Program-made: the position numbers and the translations under genes
In this document: positions 10,999 to 22,049 of the stretch, piece by piece
How positions within the stretch are numbered: position 1 is the stretch's first letter
Layout: every line of letters begins with the position of its first letter
NCBI RefSeq assembly: GCF_010093595.1
Contig: NW_022985455.1
Coordinates: forward strand, 474,898-538,897
DNA from: Mytilinidion resinicola
Lineage: Eukaryota; Ascomycota; Dothideomycetes; Mytilinidiales; Mytilinidiaceae
DNA length: 64,000 nucleotides
Direction of reading: 5' to 3'
Notes under the pieces: generated by a model
Seen by the model: only the letters and a program-made list of their open reading frames with translations
Told to the model about the DNA's origin: nothing
Database searches by the model: none

Positions 10999-12060
10999 TC
11001 ATCTTACGACCTCGTCCAACCGACTCATCAACGCTTGTGCTTCCTTCACCAGAGCCTTCCTCCTCCCTCGCGCCTCCTCATCTCCTCCAGTCTCCACTGA
11101 GTCCAGCTTGATTAGGACTTGCGCCAGAATGGTCTCAGTGAGTTTCTTGTGCTCGAAATCGCGCTCCTTTTTCTCCGATGGGGGATTGGCTGAGAAGGAG
11201 ACGCATAATGGCACAATTGTGGTGTGGAAGTTGCTTGCAATCGTGTCCAGCTTCTGGAGTGCGGTTTGTGGGCCGTTGGTAGCCGCTGGGGCTGGGGGCG
11301 CAGATGTAGGACGCGGTGCCGGGATGGAGGAGGGTATAGGGAGAAATTCGGCTCTTGCGGGGGTGTGACTGGGGAAGTCCGGGTTGGACGACCTAGCCGG
11401 CGCAGCGTTGTTGGACTTTCGTCCCTTCTTCTTCTTGCCTCCCCTGTTTCTCCGCTTCTTCTTTCCGTCATTCCCAGCCTGGCTCATGTCCTCGGACGCA
11501 TCCTCCGTATCCTCCTCATCGCTACCCACACTCCACGCTCGTGGCCCATCCACATCTTCAGCTCCAGGCGCCATTGCTCCCTGTCCAACCTCTCCGACAA
11601 CGCACAGGATCTCAGAACCTTGTCCATCGCCTCTCAGTCCTTCTTCTCTCGCAGGCCGATCGTCGTATTTCATGTTCCTGCCACGATAGAACAGCCGTAC
11701 GCGCGCAGGATCCGCAACACCAAGCTTCTTCGCTGCTGCTGAGCGGACCGTCCCTATCTTCAAGTCCCCATTTCCAATACTACGTGCCGGGAAATGAGTA
11801 GGGTAGCTGACTCGCCTATGCTTCAGCAAGAGGACGTCGGTGGCTCGATCTGGGTTCTTGTCATCCCATTCAACGATTTCCGGCTCGGCAGTGCGAGATG
11901 GGTGCCGACTATGGTGGCCAGAATGCGAGGCTAGGTCTTCCGATGTTATGTAGCTAAAGTCAGCATCGGAGACTTCTGTATTCGAGTTTGAGGCCGAGCC
12001 GGAACGGCCAAAGGGACTAAACCGCCCGCCCCAGTTGCCGAAGCGGGAAGACCAGGCCAT
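10999..12060 (-). CDS. BAG-domain Hsp70 co-chaperone with ubiquitin-like domain
   Basis: A single open frame of 353 residues from the first available ATG (MAWSSRFGNWGG). A ubiquitin-like fold spans roughly residues 70-155 (DLKIGTVRSAAAKKLGV, then RVRLFYRGRNMKYDD). Next comes an acidic then strongly basic linker (KKKRRNRGGKKKKGRK). A C-terminal BAG three-helix domain spans about 265-353 (ALQKLDTIASNF at its start). This is the BAG1/Bag101-102/Snl1-like architecture; BAG domains bind the Hsp70 ATPase domain and act as nucleotide exchange factors. The reading frame stays open for about 270 bases upstream and encodes a hydrophobic stretch just before the ATG, but no ATG occurs there; an upstream exon would be needed to give the N-terminal membrane anchor found in some relatives. 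Confidence 0.85.
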   Translation of the reverse strand: MAWSSRFGNWGGRFSPFGRSGSASNSNTEVSDADFSYITSEDLASHSGHHSRHPSRTAEPEIVEWDDKNPDRATDVLLLKHRRVSYPTHFPARSIGNGDLKIGTVRSAAAKKLGVADPARVRLFYRGRNMKYDDRPAREEGLRGDGQGSEILCVVGEVGQGAMAPGAEDVDGPRAWSVGSDEEDTEDASEDMSQAGNDGKKKRRNRGGKKKKGRKSNNAAPARSSNPDFPSHTPARAEFLPIPSSIPAPRPTSAPPAPAATNGPQTALQKLDTIASNFHTTIVPLCVSFSANPPSEKKERDFEHKKLTETILAQVLIKLDSVETGGDEEARGRRKALVKEAQALMSRLDEVVR

Positions 12061-13049
12061 GAACACCCAGGCGCAGGTGAGAACGACAGCGACCGCGAGT
12101 TTGAGGGGTGTGGCGTCGTTGGCGAGGTCGGAGAAGAAGGCAGCCAGGGCAAATGTATGACGTGTTCCCAGAGATGGGAAACTAGATGACAGTGACTTTC
12201 GAGTTGTGCCGCAAGTGTGCCTAAGGCAATATCGAGTCGGAGGCTGAAGCACCGGCCCGGGTCTCGAGATCGTGCTGAAATGCAGACCAACGAGGTTTTC
12301 AAAGACAGCTGCTTCGAGTGAGGTCCACAAGCGACAGGGTCACGGTGAAAGTGGACTGTGGCAGGACGACTTCGGCGGAAGAAGCAGTCAGGCGGCGGGA
12401 GAAATGATGGCGAAGCCTAGGTAAGAGTGCGGAGGAGTGTCGGTGACAGGGCGAAGCCAAAGACGAGGCCACAGCCAAGCACGTAGTAGAGAGGATCTGC
12501 TGCAGGCCTTATCTGGATAACCGGGCACAGATCACAGGCACGTGATTGCATCTCTCTACAAGAACCATGGAGATGCCTTTGTAGCTTATGTGTTCCATCC
12601 CTATCTTAATAGGAAAAAGACACTTATTCCGTTTGTTTTCAATTTCATCGCTGCTAGCTGACCACCAATCGCTGGCAGTCCAGTCGCCCCCATTCCCGCC
12701 ATATAACTTTCAGGCGCTTCACTGACCAGCTATGAAAGCATTTGCACGAATTGTAGTTCTATGATGCTCAGATTGCGCCCATGCCTCCATCGTTACTGGG
12801 CATGAGTGAGGTGCTTACAAGGTAGATTATTCTAATGAATACCTGGACCATTCTGAGGTCGACCGGTAGCGGACTTGGCGCCAAGGCTTTGCCGACGTCG
12901 ATCTGTTTGTTTATTTTGGGAAGCACGACCTAGCGCAGCTCCACCTCAACCTCAATCTCAACTCCCCCACTCTCTCGCTCTCGAGCCATCTCTCGCTCCT
13001 CCACGCGTCTCGCCTTCTCCTCCAGAGTTGAAAGCCCGAAGGCATCGCC
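12061..13049. other. Divergent intergenic region
   Basis: Upstream sequences of the BAG gene and of the Ser/Pro-rich gene. The in-frame extension of the BAG frame reaches about 12330 but starts with TTG, so it is left out. No RNA gene seen. Confidence 0.5.
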
Positions 13050-14966
13050 ATGGCGAAGCGACGATCTGCGCGCCTACAGAAGGCGGCCGAGGCGCCATCC
13101 CCGAGCCCATCCGGGGAACAGACTTCTGCCGGCCATCTTCCCTCACTCAGCGAACAGAACGAATCCTCTGCGGCCATATCTACTCCCGAGAAGCCTACAC
13201 TCGCCAGCTTGAGCTCCATTACCACACGCACCCCGCGCAATCGAACCCCGATCAAGCCTTCCGGCGCAGACATGCATCCTCATCACCACCAGGCTAGCAC
13301 CGCAAAGCCGCTCGAAGAGGCCCGCTGGCTGGGTTTCCTAGCCAAGGGTGCCCACACTGCTCCAGCGAAAGGTCCCAACGAGCTGGCAATAAATCAGTCA
13401 ACGCCTACCAAAGGATGTGACCTCGCAACGAATCCATTCTCCACCCCAAAATTCCACTTCAGGCACAAGAGACCGTCTGCGGACCTTTCCCCCGAGGCTC
13501 GACGCATGATGGAGGAGAGTCGCGCCGAGATCCAAGGAATTCGCTCCCAGCTGTTCACTAGGCGTGAAGTCCCGTCAGCCGCAGTCCCCTTGGCCCGTAA
13601 GATGGCAACTCCCAAGGGCAAAGCAAGCCGTTTCAGTGATATCCACATGGCTCAGTTCAAGAAAATGGATTCCATTACGAGCCATCCTTCGTTGGCTAGG
13701 ACGAACCCGAACCGATTCAGCCCTGCCAAGACCTCGCTGAAGCGATCCCCGTCCAAAGCAGAGCTTGACGTCCACGATAGCCCACCGAAACCGACTCCTA
13801 GCCCACGCAAGTATCTGCCGTCGAGCAATAAACATAACCAGCCTGCATTTGGTCTTGTCCGAACTAAACCTACCACTAATTTCAGCGAACCCCGTGACGA
13901 AGGAACATCGGGTTCAACGAAGCGCGTTAAGCGGCACGTACACGACGACACTTCTACAACGCGAACTGTCACAGAATATCAGAACCCTGAGAGGACCCTG
14001 CCGACCACTCCTCGAGGACCATCTTATTATGCTCCAGCCTCTGCAGCTCCTCGCTTTACTTCCAGGCTCCTCACCCCTACCAAAGCTTCCCTTGCCCGGA
14101 CACAGAGTGCGCAGGCGACGAAAATTTCCAGGATGCCTTCCATGCTGCGCACACCAGCAATGAGACCACCAAAGACAGCGAAATCTTTTGAGGACTCACT
14201 CAAGGAAGGATTTCGCAAGACAAGCCACTCGTTACTCAGTATGCCGGGTGTCAGATCAATTCTTCGTACGCCGAGTCGCAAGTTCTCCAATGACCCGACG
14301 AAAATTGCGGCAGGCACCCATATGTCCCCGCCTCCTGGACTAAACCTCGACGTAGAGCTCCCAAGAGTCCCCGTCACGGCACCTACTCGAAAGCATGTCA
14401 ATTTTACAGCGAGCGCAGTTGCCAAAGACGAACAGCCGGCTACCCCTTCGCGGGAAGCCCCAGACCGAGCAGCATCCGAGGTTCCACTACCATCAACTGT
14501 TGCGTATCCAACACTTCCCAATGGGAACGGCTTCAACCTTCCTGACACAACTTCGGCGCGTAGGCTGACCGTGGGAGATCAGCCGGGCAGTGGGCCTGGA
14601 AGCTTTACTTTTCGCTCTGAAAAGGCGGTGAACTTCGGCCCTGCTACCAACGGCCTGCAACGTTCGGGGGACCTGCCGAAGATAGGCACCATCAGACATG
14701 TTAGAAGCAGCGATGCGCACGATATGAATGCGGAGACTGAAGGCGGAGGCAAGAAGCGCAAGTTGGAGGTGGTTGGTGAAGACTTTGACAAGGAGAACGA
14801 TCGTCAAGAGGAGGTCTCTCGGGCTAGCAAGAAATTGAAGAGCAACTTGCACGCCGGTCCGAGGACTCCTGCCAGCAAACTTCCCCGGCGCCTCGACAAA
14901 CGCGCGGGATCACTCACGCCTGCTAGGCTGAACCTGCTGGCCACGCCTAAGAGGAGGTGTGGCTGA
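13050..14966 (+). CDS. Conserved-looking Ser/Pro/Lys-rich basic protein, unknown function
   Basis: An uninterrupted frame of 638 residues beginning MAKRRSARLQK after a CGCC context. Low-complexity, disordered composition dominates, with many S/T-P sites (potential CDK or MAPK sites) and repeated basic patches such as RTPSRKF and a C-terminal KLPRRLDKR. Better-ordered segments are around residues 145-215: a helix SPEARRMMEESRAEIQGI, then GKASRFSDIHMAQFKKMDSI and LKRSPSKAELD. Composition suggests a nuclear, chromatin- or spindle-associated protein under cell-cycle phosphorylation, but that is inference. I do not recognise a named domain. Confidence 0.75.
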   Translation: MAKRRSARLQKAAEAPSPSPSGEQTSAGHLPSLSEQNESSAAISTPEKPTLASLSSITTRTPRNRTPIKPSGADMHPHHHQASTAKPLEEARWLGFLAKGAHTAPAKGPNELAINQSTPTKGCDLATNPFSTPKFHFRHKRPSADLSPEARRMMEESRAEIQGIRSQLFTRREVPSAAVPLARKMATPKGKASRFSDIHMAQFKKMDSITSHPSLARTNPNRFSPAKTSLKRSPSKAELDVHDSPPKPTPSPRKYLPSSNKHNQPAFGLVRTKPTTNFSEPRDEGTSGSTKRVKRHVHDDTSTTRTVTEYQNPERTLPTTPRGPSYYAPASAAPRFTSRLLTPTKASLARTQSAQATKISRMPSMLRTPAMRPPKTAKSFEDSLKEGFRKTSHSLLSMPGVRSILRTPSRKFSNDPTKIAAGTHMSPPPGLNLDVELPRVPVTAPTRKHVNFTASAVAKDEQPATPSREAPDRAASEVPLPSTVAYPTLPNGNGFNLPDTTSARRLTVGDQPGSGPGSFTFRSEKAVNFGPATNGLQRSGDLPKIGTIRHVRSSDAHDMNAETEGGGKKRKLEVVGEDFDKENDRQEEVSRASKKLKSNLHAGPRTPASKLPRRLDKRAGSLTPARLNLLATPKRRCG

Positions 14967-15656
14967 GGCGACTAGGACCGTATTCATCCACTCGAACTTC
15001 TCCTGCACTATTTGGACGACCTACAACACCTCTAGTCGTGCAGATCTCCGGCATCGACCGCGACGTGCGAAACTCACCGCTAAAGTTATCCATGCGCAGC
15101 GACGGCGAACGGGAGTTCCTTGTGGGAAATGTTTCTTTGCTTTGGCGTTTGGCTTACTATAGGGTGGAATAGTCTTGGGCATTAGCGAATGATGGCGGAC
15201 TCATAATGAAAAGCGACCATAGTGTATTGAAAGTTGGAAATGGTGTAAACCGAGAAGAAATTCACACAAGCTAGAAATTCCTGTCGCAATGCAATGCCAC
15301 GTCGTGTAACTGACTCCATCTTCCCTGACCTTTCACAGTTTATAATGCGGCAAATATCACTGGGTTGTACGGTGGAACGGCTCTATTTTTAGTAAAAGTA
15401 CATCGCGCAAATATTGTAAGGCAAGCTTCTTAGTTCGCACATCTTTCAAGCTAATGCAAAGGATTTACAAGTGCGCTAAGAATATAGGGAGGGATATTGG
15501 AGGAGAGGAGAAAGAGACGGCAGGGAAGAGCCTTGTTTCCCTTTCTCGGCTGGGTAGCGCACTGATAAAAGGTGCGTTTCGTTCCCACTCGGTGCTCCAC
15601 GATTTTCGTTCGCGCCAAGACTTTCTTGTTTGAGCTTGTAGACATCCCCGCTTATC
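14967..15656. other. Intergenic, no gene seen
   Basis: Start of the gene-poor accessory zone. No domain-bearing frame or repeat recognised. Confidence 0.45.
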
Positions 15657-16292
15657 ATGCGCTTCAACTACACGGCTCACGAGGGCGGACCCGAGTTCAG
15701 ACGCAAAAGAAACGTCTGCGCATAGAGGCATGTGCCGGGCGATGGGTACCGGTTTTTGGATGTTAGGCATGAGTTGCCGGAGGTGTGGAATATGGTGCCG
15801 AGGAAGGTAGTTTGTGGGCCGTGTAAGGTGAGGAGGTGCCCGGGATGCAAGGGTGGATGTAAGGAGCATGGAGAGTGCAGGTGTGGGAAAGAAAAAAAGC
15901 GCTGTACCTATGTATTGCCTCCTAAACATAAGGACAAGAAGATCTGGTGCAAGAAGTGCAGAGCGCACTACCACGAGCACAACCGCTCTCCTTATTATTA
16001 CGATCACCATAACTACAAGGCTGCAAAGGAATCCCTAAAACAAAGCGCCCGGACTCTTTCTCTCACCCTCACGCGCCCTATGCTCCCCTTCCTCACCGCA
16101 CGCCTCGCTGTCAAAATCACCAGTCTGCACTTCCTGCTCCAACCTGTGGACTGCGGGCCCTGCACCGCACATATCTATTTTATGCCACCTTATAAGCCTG
16201 AAGAGGCGCACTGCATCAATTTGCAGGAGATTCCTTTTGTGCCGGGCGAGGGCGGGATACTAAAAGGGAGTCCGGTGTTGCAGATGCTCTAA
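15657..16292 (+). pseudogene. Cys/His-rich protein gene with in-frame TAG
   Basis: A frame beginning ATG at 15657 (MRFNYTAHEGGPEFRRKRN) runs into TAG at 15723-15725 and then continues open in the same frame to a stop at 16290-16292, about 210 codons in all. The part after the stop contains dense metal-ligand candidates: CGPCKVRRCPGCKGGC, CRCGKEKKRC and IWCKKCRAHYHEHN, which look like small zinc-knuckle units. Translation from the next ATG (15792) would give an intact 166-residue product holding all the cysteines, so either readthrough, a late start or a decayed gene is possible. No family recognised. It borders the accessory island and has no partner gene. Confidence 0.45.
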
Positions 16293-16339
16293 TACTTAGG
16301 AATAGGCGGATTAGGATATTATCTTTCAGCTAAATATCT

Positions 16340-18976
16340 ACCTAGAACTTGCACCCCCTTCTCTACCACTTGCTCCTACTAAAGAGGAAATGTAAACTCC
16401 CAACTAACGCTAGTAATGCACCTATCTTCTTTCTTTCTTGCTTTACCTCTTTCTTTTCCTGCCTGTCCCCGGCACTGACTTGTCCTGCTCTTGTGCTATC
16501 TCTCGCTCCTCCCGTAGCCTTATCTCCTCCTTCTCTTATTCTCTCCGTAGCTCCAACTCCTCTATTTGTAGCTTCATCTCCTCGTTTTACAACCTTAGCT
16601 TCTCGATTTGTAGCCTTAGCTTCTTGTTTTATAGCCTTATCTCCTTCTTCTCTTGCTCCTTCTGTTCTAATTCCTCTCTTTATAGCCTTATCACCTGCCC
16701 TATCCGCAGCCTTATCTCCTTCTCCACTTCTCCTATTGTCGCCTGCTCCCTTGGTGTTAGTTTATCTTGCAATGGTATACCACAATTAGTTGTATCGGAA
16801 ACAGGGTTATGAATGTTGTAGAGGCCGTCTGTATTAATTCTTTGTCTTCCTTTGCTTAAAGACCAAGACTTATGCAACTGCTTGTCGTGCGTATAAATTT
16901 CTGCAGTGAACTCGTCCGGTTCTATAACAACATGGAAGACGTGCAATTAGATTCTTTTATTGAATTAGCACAAATGTTAGCAATGTATTTTAGAGTAAAC
17001 TCTTCAATAGAAAACAGATAGGAAGGAAGTTTACCTTCAATCTCAACTTGGCGAAGCGCAGATCTAGGGCAGAAGTTGAGAATGATGTAGTCGTCCATGA
17101 TGTCCCATGTTTCATACTTGCCGCCAGTGGTGAATCGGGCGGTATGCTTGGCGATTTCTGCATTATTCCCACATTGCAGCACTTCGATCCCCCACTTCTT
17201 ATCAGAGACATAGAAATCTATGCGGCCGTCTTTAGTGTAAGAGTATTCAGACAGAACCGGAAGATGATGGAGCTCAAGGTTTAGACAGCAATAGAGCTCA
17301 TCTTGAAACGCAGCTTCTGGAATGCCCCAGCCCCTACCAGGGGAATGCCGGCGGTTTTGGAGGGTACCTGGACTGAATCGAGCGATGGCATTGGTGCAAA
17401 TCTGTTGCAGACTCAGATCATTTAAGACAGCGTCTGCTTCATGGCCCGGGAAAAGGCGGCGATAGGCGACCCGTCGATGCAGTGGAGATGCAAAAGTGAA
17501 CTTTGTTCCTGTCGTTCCATGTGGTGGCTGTTCAGCATGCAGTATGCCCCATCTGTGACAACACGAGAATACGTCAAAGTTTTTCTCCGAGCGTATTAGC
17601 CCATCAGGCTGCATAGCGACTTCGCGAAGTGCTTTTTTGATGTCCACGAGCCTAAAATGCCTGAACTGAGGCATTCTGAGATTGTCTTCCACAAATTCCT
17701 CGAGATAAGGTGACCAGATCCCTCTATCCCACTTTGTAAGCCGCTCTATAAAGCTGTGCTCATGCTGGACGGTCACTCGGTGAAAGAAGTCTGTCGACAA
17801 CATCTGACTCGTAGGAATACAATTCTTTTTGAATTTTAGTAAACCATAGTTTGATTTAGAAAAGTGAGACGTACAGCTTGACAGAAACGGTTCAGATGTG
17901 CTAGTAGCAGCCCAACCATACCCGGATGGCCATCTGTAGCACGATAAAGGTATTCAGTAACTCCATCCTCGAGCTGGTATTCATTTGGATGGCAAATTTC
18001 TTAGTTATGCGGTCCACTTCCTCTTTCCGGAGGAGCATACATGGACTTCCAAGCGTAGAAGAGCGCAGCTCCACACATTGCAGAGCATGCATTGTTTGTG
18101 CCTGGGATTCAATTTCTAGATTGCGAATGCCGGCGGCACCATAGAGGCAGACAAGTACGAACAAAGGCTGCGTCTTTGTGAAGTGATGGTTCTTCAGATA
18201 CGACCAAAAGCCTTCATCTTCATATGAGGCCTGAGCTTCGTCAATAAGATAGATCAATCGGGCAGAGGGGTTGCTGGGGCGGAGCTCAGCATTCCGCTGT
18301 CGCCACCATTTCTCACTCTCCTCAAGAGACTCCTCGTATGGAAGATTCTTGCGCTGCTCCCTATCTTCCCAAATGAAATATGCTGGCTCCAGGTCCGGCT
18401 CTTTATAGACGATGTGATAGCCTAGTAGTTTCAGGAGAGTAGATTTTCCGACTTGGGGCGTTGCACGAACGATCACAGCTCCGTAGCGACGTACCTGTTG
18501 TAGAACGGAGTCAACTAGGTCCTGTCGCTCGCATATAAAGTCGCAGTCGGGTTCCAAGGATGACTGGCATGTGGTTCGTGATCGTCCATGTTGTGCCCAC
18601 ACGCGACGCAGCTGTCAATGAAACCTTCGAAGGTCCCATTGTGACAAGAGCACTGATGGCAAGGCCACATAGCTTTCGTGATGGTACTAATAGGAGGACC
18701 TGGCGAAGGGGGCTCGGTGGTTATCTGAAGCGGTCCCTCTTTACTACGGTCCGAAGACGGAGTTTCATCGTCACAGTCTTGAGGTGGGTGAAGTTCGTTT
18801 GGTGTTCTCTGTACCAAAAATCGAGCTCCGTTTCGTTTGGAGGGCTTCTTCGGAGCAGCAGACTTTGTACTTTTGGAGCGTCGTTTGAACGTCTTACACG
18901 GTTTAAGAGCAAGCTGTGAGTCTACGGCTTGTGCCGTAGAGAGAACACAGCTCTGGTATCTCGTTGTTACGGGCAT
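16340..18976 (-). pseudogene. CR-class (Crinkler-RHS) P-loop NTPase + REase protein, frameshifted
   Basis: Read on the minus strand, four parts follow one another. First is a basic N-terminus from ATG 18976 with a ribbon-like CHQCSC and CVACGHNMDDH, then an NTPase (about 18570-17940) with Walker A ATPQVGKST and Walker B LIYLIDEAQ, ending in a GHPGMVGLLLAHL helix. An intron of about 71 bases leads to 17803-16922, whose core DGRIDFYV then KKWGIEVLQ supplies the Asp and Glu of a restriction-endonuclease fold, followed by an HVFHVVIEPDEF strand. This order is the established architecture of CR effectors, in which the NTPase is coupled to a nuclease. Frame changes are needed near 18545, 17945 and 16935. 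The coiled-coil tail (16680-16340) is full of TAA/TAG where Gln is expected. It therefore looks dead, though sequencing errors at the three shifts cannot be ruled out. Confidence 0.75.
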
Positions 18977-19493
18977 TTTCAACGTTTGCGAGGCTTCAGC
19001 AGAGTCGTCTAGTAGAGAACGTACAAGTCGTTTCTTATTCCTCAAATATAGCAGCGTCTCTTTGTTCTAAGTTAACGTGTTCTACATGCATGTGGTGGTT
19101 ACAAGCGAGTGGTGGCGCTTAATTTTTGGTGCGATTTGGACGTTTTAACACCCCAACAACCTCAACAACCATAAAAGATTTGAATATATAACTTAGAATA
19201 AAGATATGCATAGCTGTTCCAATATTATAAGACAAATTTTTAGGGTCTCTTGATGGCCATATTTAGTCATAGTAGAGTTTTGGCCCCCAGCATTGGGTAA
19301 GATCTACGATACAATAAAACTACAGAGACACATCACGCCAAACTATTGCCTAGCCATTGAAATGAGCTAAATACTATATGCATTCATATAATTTTATTTA
19401 ATACTTTATGGTTGTTGAGATTGCTAGGGTGCCAACGTCCAGATCGCACCAAAAATTAAGCGCCACCACTCGCTTGTAACCACCACATGCATA

Positions 19494-20590
19494 TGAGTGC
19501 AAGTGGCCATTGAGAGCATGTGGCTCAACTACCAACAATTCTATTTGATGTAGCTATCTACTATCTGCTTGCCTGCCGCCTAGGGCACGTACGTGCATTA
19601 TATTCTGTTGATTCGCACATGCTGCACTTCGGTTTTGCTCGTTGCCGTTGCTCGGGTGCTGCCTCTGCTGCCCCCTCTGCAGCCCCTTCCTGTGCACCTT
19701 ATGCACAAACGGCTGCTTCTGCCCCTGATAGAACACCCCCTCTAGCTATATACGTGCGCTTTCTTGCCTTTTTTTTTGTTTTTAGCGTTAATTCTCCATG
19801 CGTAGCTTCTTAACTTCGCTTTCAAGCAGCATATAATCTGCTCAACAAGTCGTCCGTAGGCCCGCTTCAGCACAGAGAAACAGCTAATATCAGGCGGCTG
19901 CAGCAGATGTATTGAATGTGCAGGCATGCGGACAACAATAATATTGTGTTCTAGGCAGAACTGATCAAATTCGGGGGCAACATAGCTGTTGTGGCCGTCC
20001 AGAATAAGCATCCGATGCGTGCTAACTGTGCGATCTTTTGTATGCTTGTAGAATAGATTTAGCCAGGTAAGGCTAATCTTATTTGTTATCTAGCTATTCT
20101 TACTAACACCAATTAACCATTATTTGCCATTCCATTTAGATTTTAGGTCGTCGTGACGCTTAACAAAGTTATATGCCTATTGCTTGTTGACCAGTCGTGA
20201 TCCAGGGTGCAGGGGAGCAAGAATGCTGGCCATCTGTCCTACAGTGCGTACTCCAGGTGGCATGTCGCGTTTATCCATTGATAGAATCCACTGCTTGAGG
20301 CTCTCTTCTTGTGCTGGTGTGAGACGGCGATTTGGCGCGACAGAACCGCGTTTTGGTGCAATGCCGGCGATGCGGCGCCTGGCGGTTGTTCGGGGCACAT
20401 CGTACGTTGTTGTGGCAGGTTGGAGGGCTTTAAATTGGCCTTGTTTGAAGCTATTGATAGCTAGAACAAGTCTAGCCTCTTGAGAAAGGGGCTCTTGCTG
20501 TTGTGGGGTGGCCATTGAGGTTGTTGTTGTGTAACGCGTCGCGCGATTTTGGTGGGGTGGCCACATGCTCTCAATGGCCACTTGCACTCA
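19494..20590. mobile_element. Pogo/Fot1-like DNA transposon, 1,097 bp, internally deleted
   Basis: Perfect 31-base terminal inverted repeats beginning TGAGTGCAAGTGGCCATTGA at both ends, flanked by the dinucleotide TA on each side (19492-19493 and 20591-20592), the target duplication of Tc1/mariner elements. It encodes both ends of a CENP-B/DDE_1 transposase (separate entry) but lacks the middle, so it is non-autonomous now. It sits inside the right inverted repeat of MITE copy 1, so it arrived later. Confidence 0.9.
19742..20517 (-). pseudogene. Pogo/Fot1-type transposase, central part deleted
   Basis: The N-terminal piece (20517-20177, from MATPQQQEPLSQEARL) carries a helix-turn-helix of the psq/CENP-B type followed by the second DNA-binding helix region (RRLTPAQEESLKQWI). 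The C-terminal piece (20011-19742) has LILDGHNSY, containing the second catalytic Asp, and HLLQPPDISCFSVLKRAY, the family signature near the end of DDE_1. The intervening roughly 250 residues with the first Asp are absent, so no active enzyme can be made. Confidence 0.85.
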
Positions 20591-20599
20591 TACTACGTT

Positions 20600-22049
20600 A
20601 TATCTTTCCTCCTTCCGCTCAATAGTTAGCTTCCTCCCCATCATCAATACAGCTTTTGGCTACACACCTTGTCTTGATCCGCTTCCCCTCTGATTGTCGC
20701 TCATTGCGGAGACGAGTCGTCTTATATTCATTGATTCGGCGTGAAGATGGGCCGGAGGAGGGTCTGTAAAGACTCGATATAGCGACGGATGCCGCTGTCG
20801 CGATCCCAGTCTGCTAGACACCAACGTTGCTGGTGTCTCCCGGGCCTGTATCCTGTGCCAGGTATATTATCCGCCTCCTCAATGGTGTTAACTTGGCGGG
20901 ACACGGAGGCGTCGGGAGCGGGGCTTCGCGAGGAGGCGCACGCCTGTTATATCCCACGGCGCCCGAGGGATACACAGACAGCAAACTTGAGATCGCAAGC
21001 TGCTACCAATACTTACCAACTCCATAAACTGCGGCACCGAGGATGATTCTTTGCGCGGTCACGACGACGTCCTCTTTCGCTCCGTTAGTCTACACGGGTT
21101 GAGCCCTTTGGGAGGCACTAGGACGACGACCACGGCAACGATTTCGGGCCTTTGGGTCACCACGAACGACAACGATTTGACGAACGGTCTTCTCTCTCTT
21201 CGACGTCACAAATCACCTTCACGATACCCACGGCCATTCACCACTTGCACCTGTCTATGGTACGCCACCACTTGCCGAGCAGATGGATCCAGTAAGGACG
21301 GGCGGCCAAATGCTGCCAGAGGATCGCCACTTCTAAGGCAACATATCCGAAGTTAGCTTGCAGCGCTCGGCCTTACCAAACGGCTTTGTTCACTTATAAA
21401 AGATGCATTGCAGCCTTAGCGATAGTATTTCAAGCTCGCGCCCCATAAACAGGCGAACCAATGGAACCTTCGTATTAAAGCCAGCTTGCCAAAAACCACA
21501 GCACCCGACGCCTTCCAGTTTTAATCGGGGACGCCGACGCCACTATACAATGCAATCATGGGAGTCTCAGTCCTTGGCTGCATGGAAAAATCGAGGTGGT
21601 TTTCGTACTTATCCAAGTTCTTTTGTAAGACAATTTCTCATCTCCGGAAATAGAATGCCAGCCCACACGAGAGTATAAAGGAGCTTGTCAAGGGTACACC
21701 GAAGCATGTCAAGCCGACCTACACGGAGAAGCTCAGTGCAGTCGGCTGGATAGATTCTATTGAGAATAAAGTTTTTGAAGCATCATTGCAGGAGCTGGTA
21801 ACGTTAAAGAAGACCGGGGTTTTGAAGAACCGTGCTCTCTTATGAGGCGACGTAAACGCCTCCAGCGAACAAGGTGTTTAGAACAGACGTGTGGTATGTC
21901 AATTTGATTAGGTTAAATTGGTAATTCAAAGCCCTACTTCATGAAACAGGCAACTCAAATCACAATTACCAGGTACCCACAATCTTCCAGACTCCAGTTC
22001 CTCTCCATTTCAAGGCCCTGGCAAATGATCCTCCAACGCAGCAGGAGTA
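20600..22049. other. Gene-poor stretch with one unexplained coding fragment
   Basis: Mostly stops in all frames. At 21652-21845 (plus strand) a 63-codon open stretch without an ATG reads smoothly (KGTPKHVKPTYTEKLSAVGW, then a Leu/Lys-rich helix ending in TGA). It resembles the 3' end of a real gene but no family is recognised. The remainder holds nothing I can name. Confidence 0.4.

Larger units (their letters stand above)
19075..20598. mobile_element. MITE copy 1, split by a nested transposon
   Basis: The left part 19075-19491 matches the intact copy at 38874-39295 nearly base for base, starting ACGTGTTCTACATGCATGTG after a TA. Its right inverted arm is cut within ATGCA and resumes only as a short remnant ending ACGTTA at 20593-20600, after the inserted pogo-like element. 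Compared with copy 2, several differences are G-to-A or C-to-T. No coding capacity; such elements are moved in trans by a TA-targeting (Tc1/mariner or related) transposase. Confidence 0.85.

Noticed and set aside
12061..12330. N-terminal extension of the BAG protein with a transmembrane-like stretch
   Set aside because: The frame is open but starts with TTG and contains no ATG, so it is probably 5' untranslated sequence unless an upstream exon exists.
16340..16800. Long plus-strand open frames rich in Ser, Leu and Cys
   Set aside because: They are the reverse complement of the decayed Glu/Lys-rich coiled-coil tail of the CR-class gene.
17901..18602. NTPase segment as a complete separate gene starting at 18602
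   Set aside because: Its first codon is GTG and the preceding ribbon-like segment runs into it in another frame, so it is a part of the longer broken gene.
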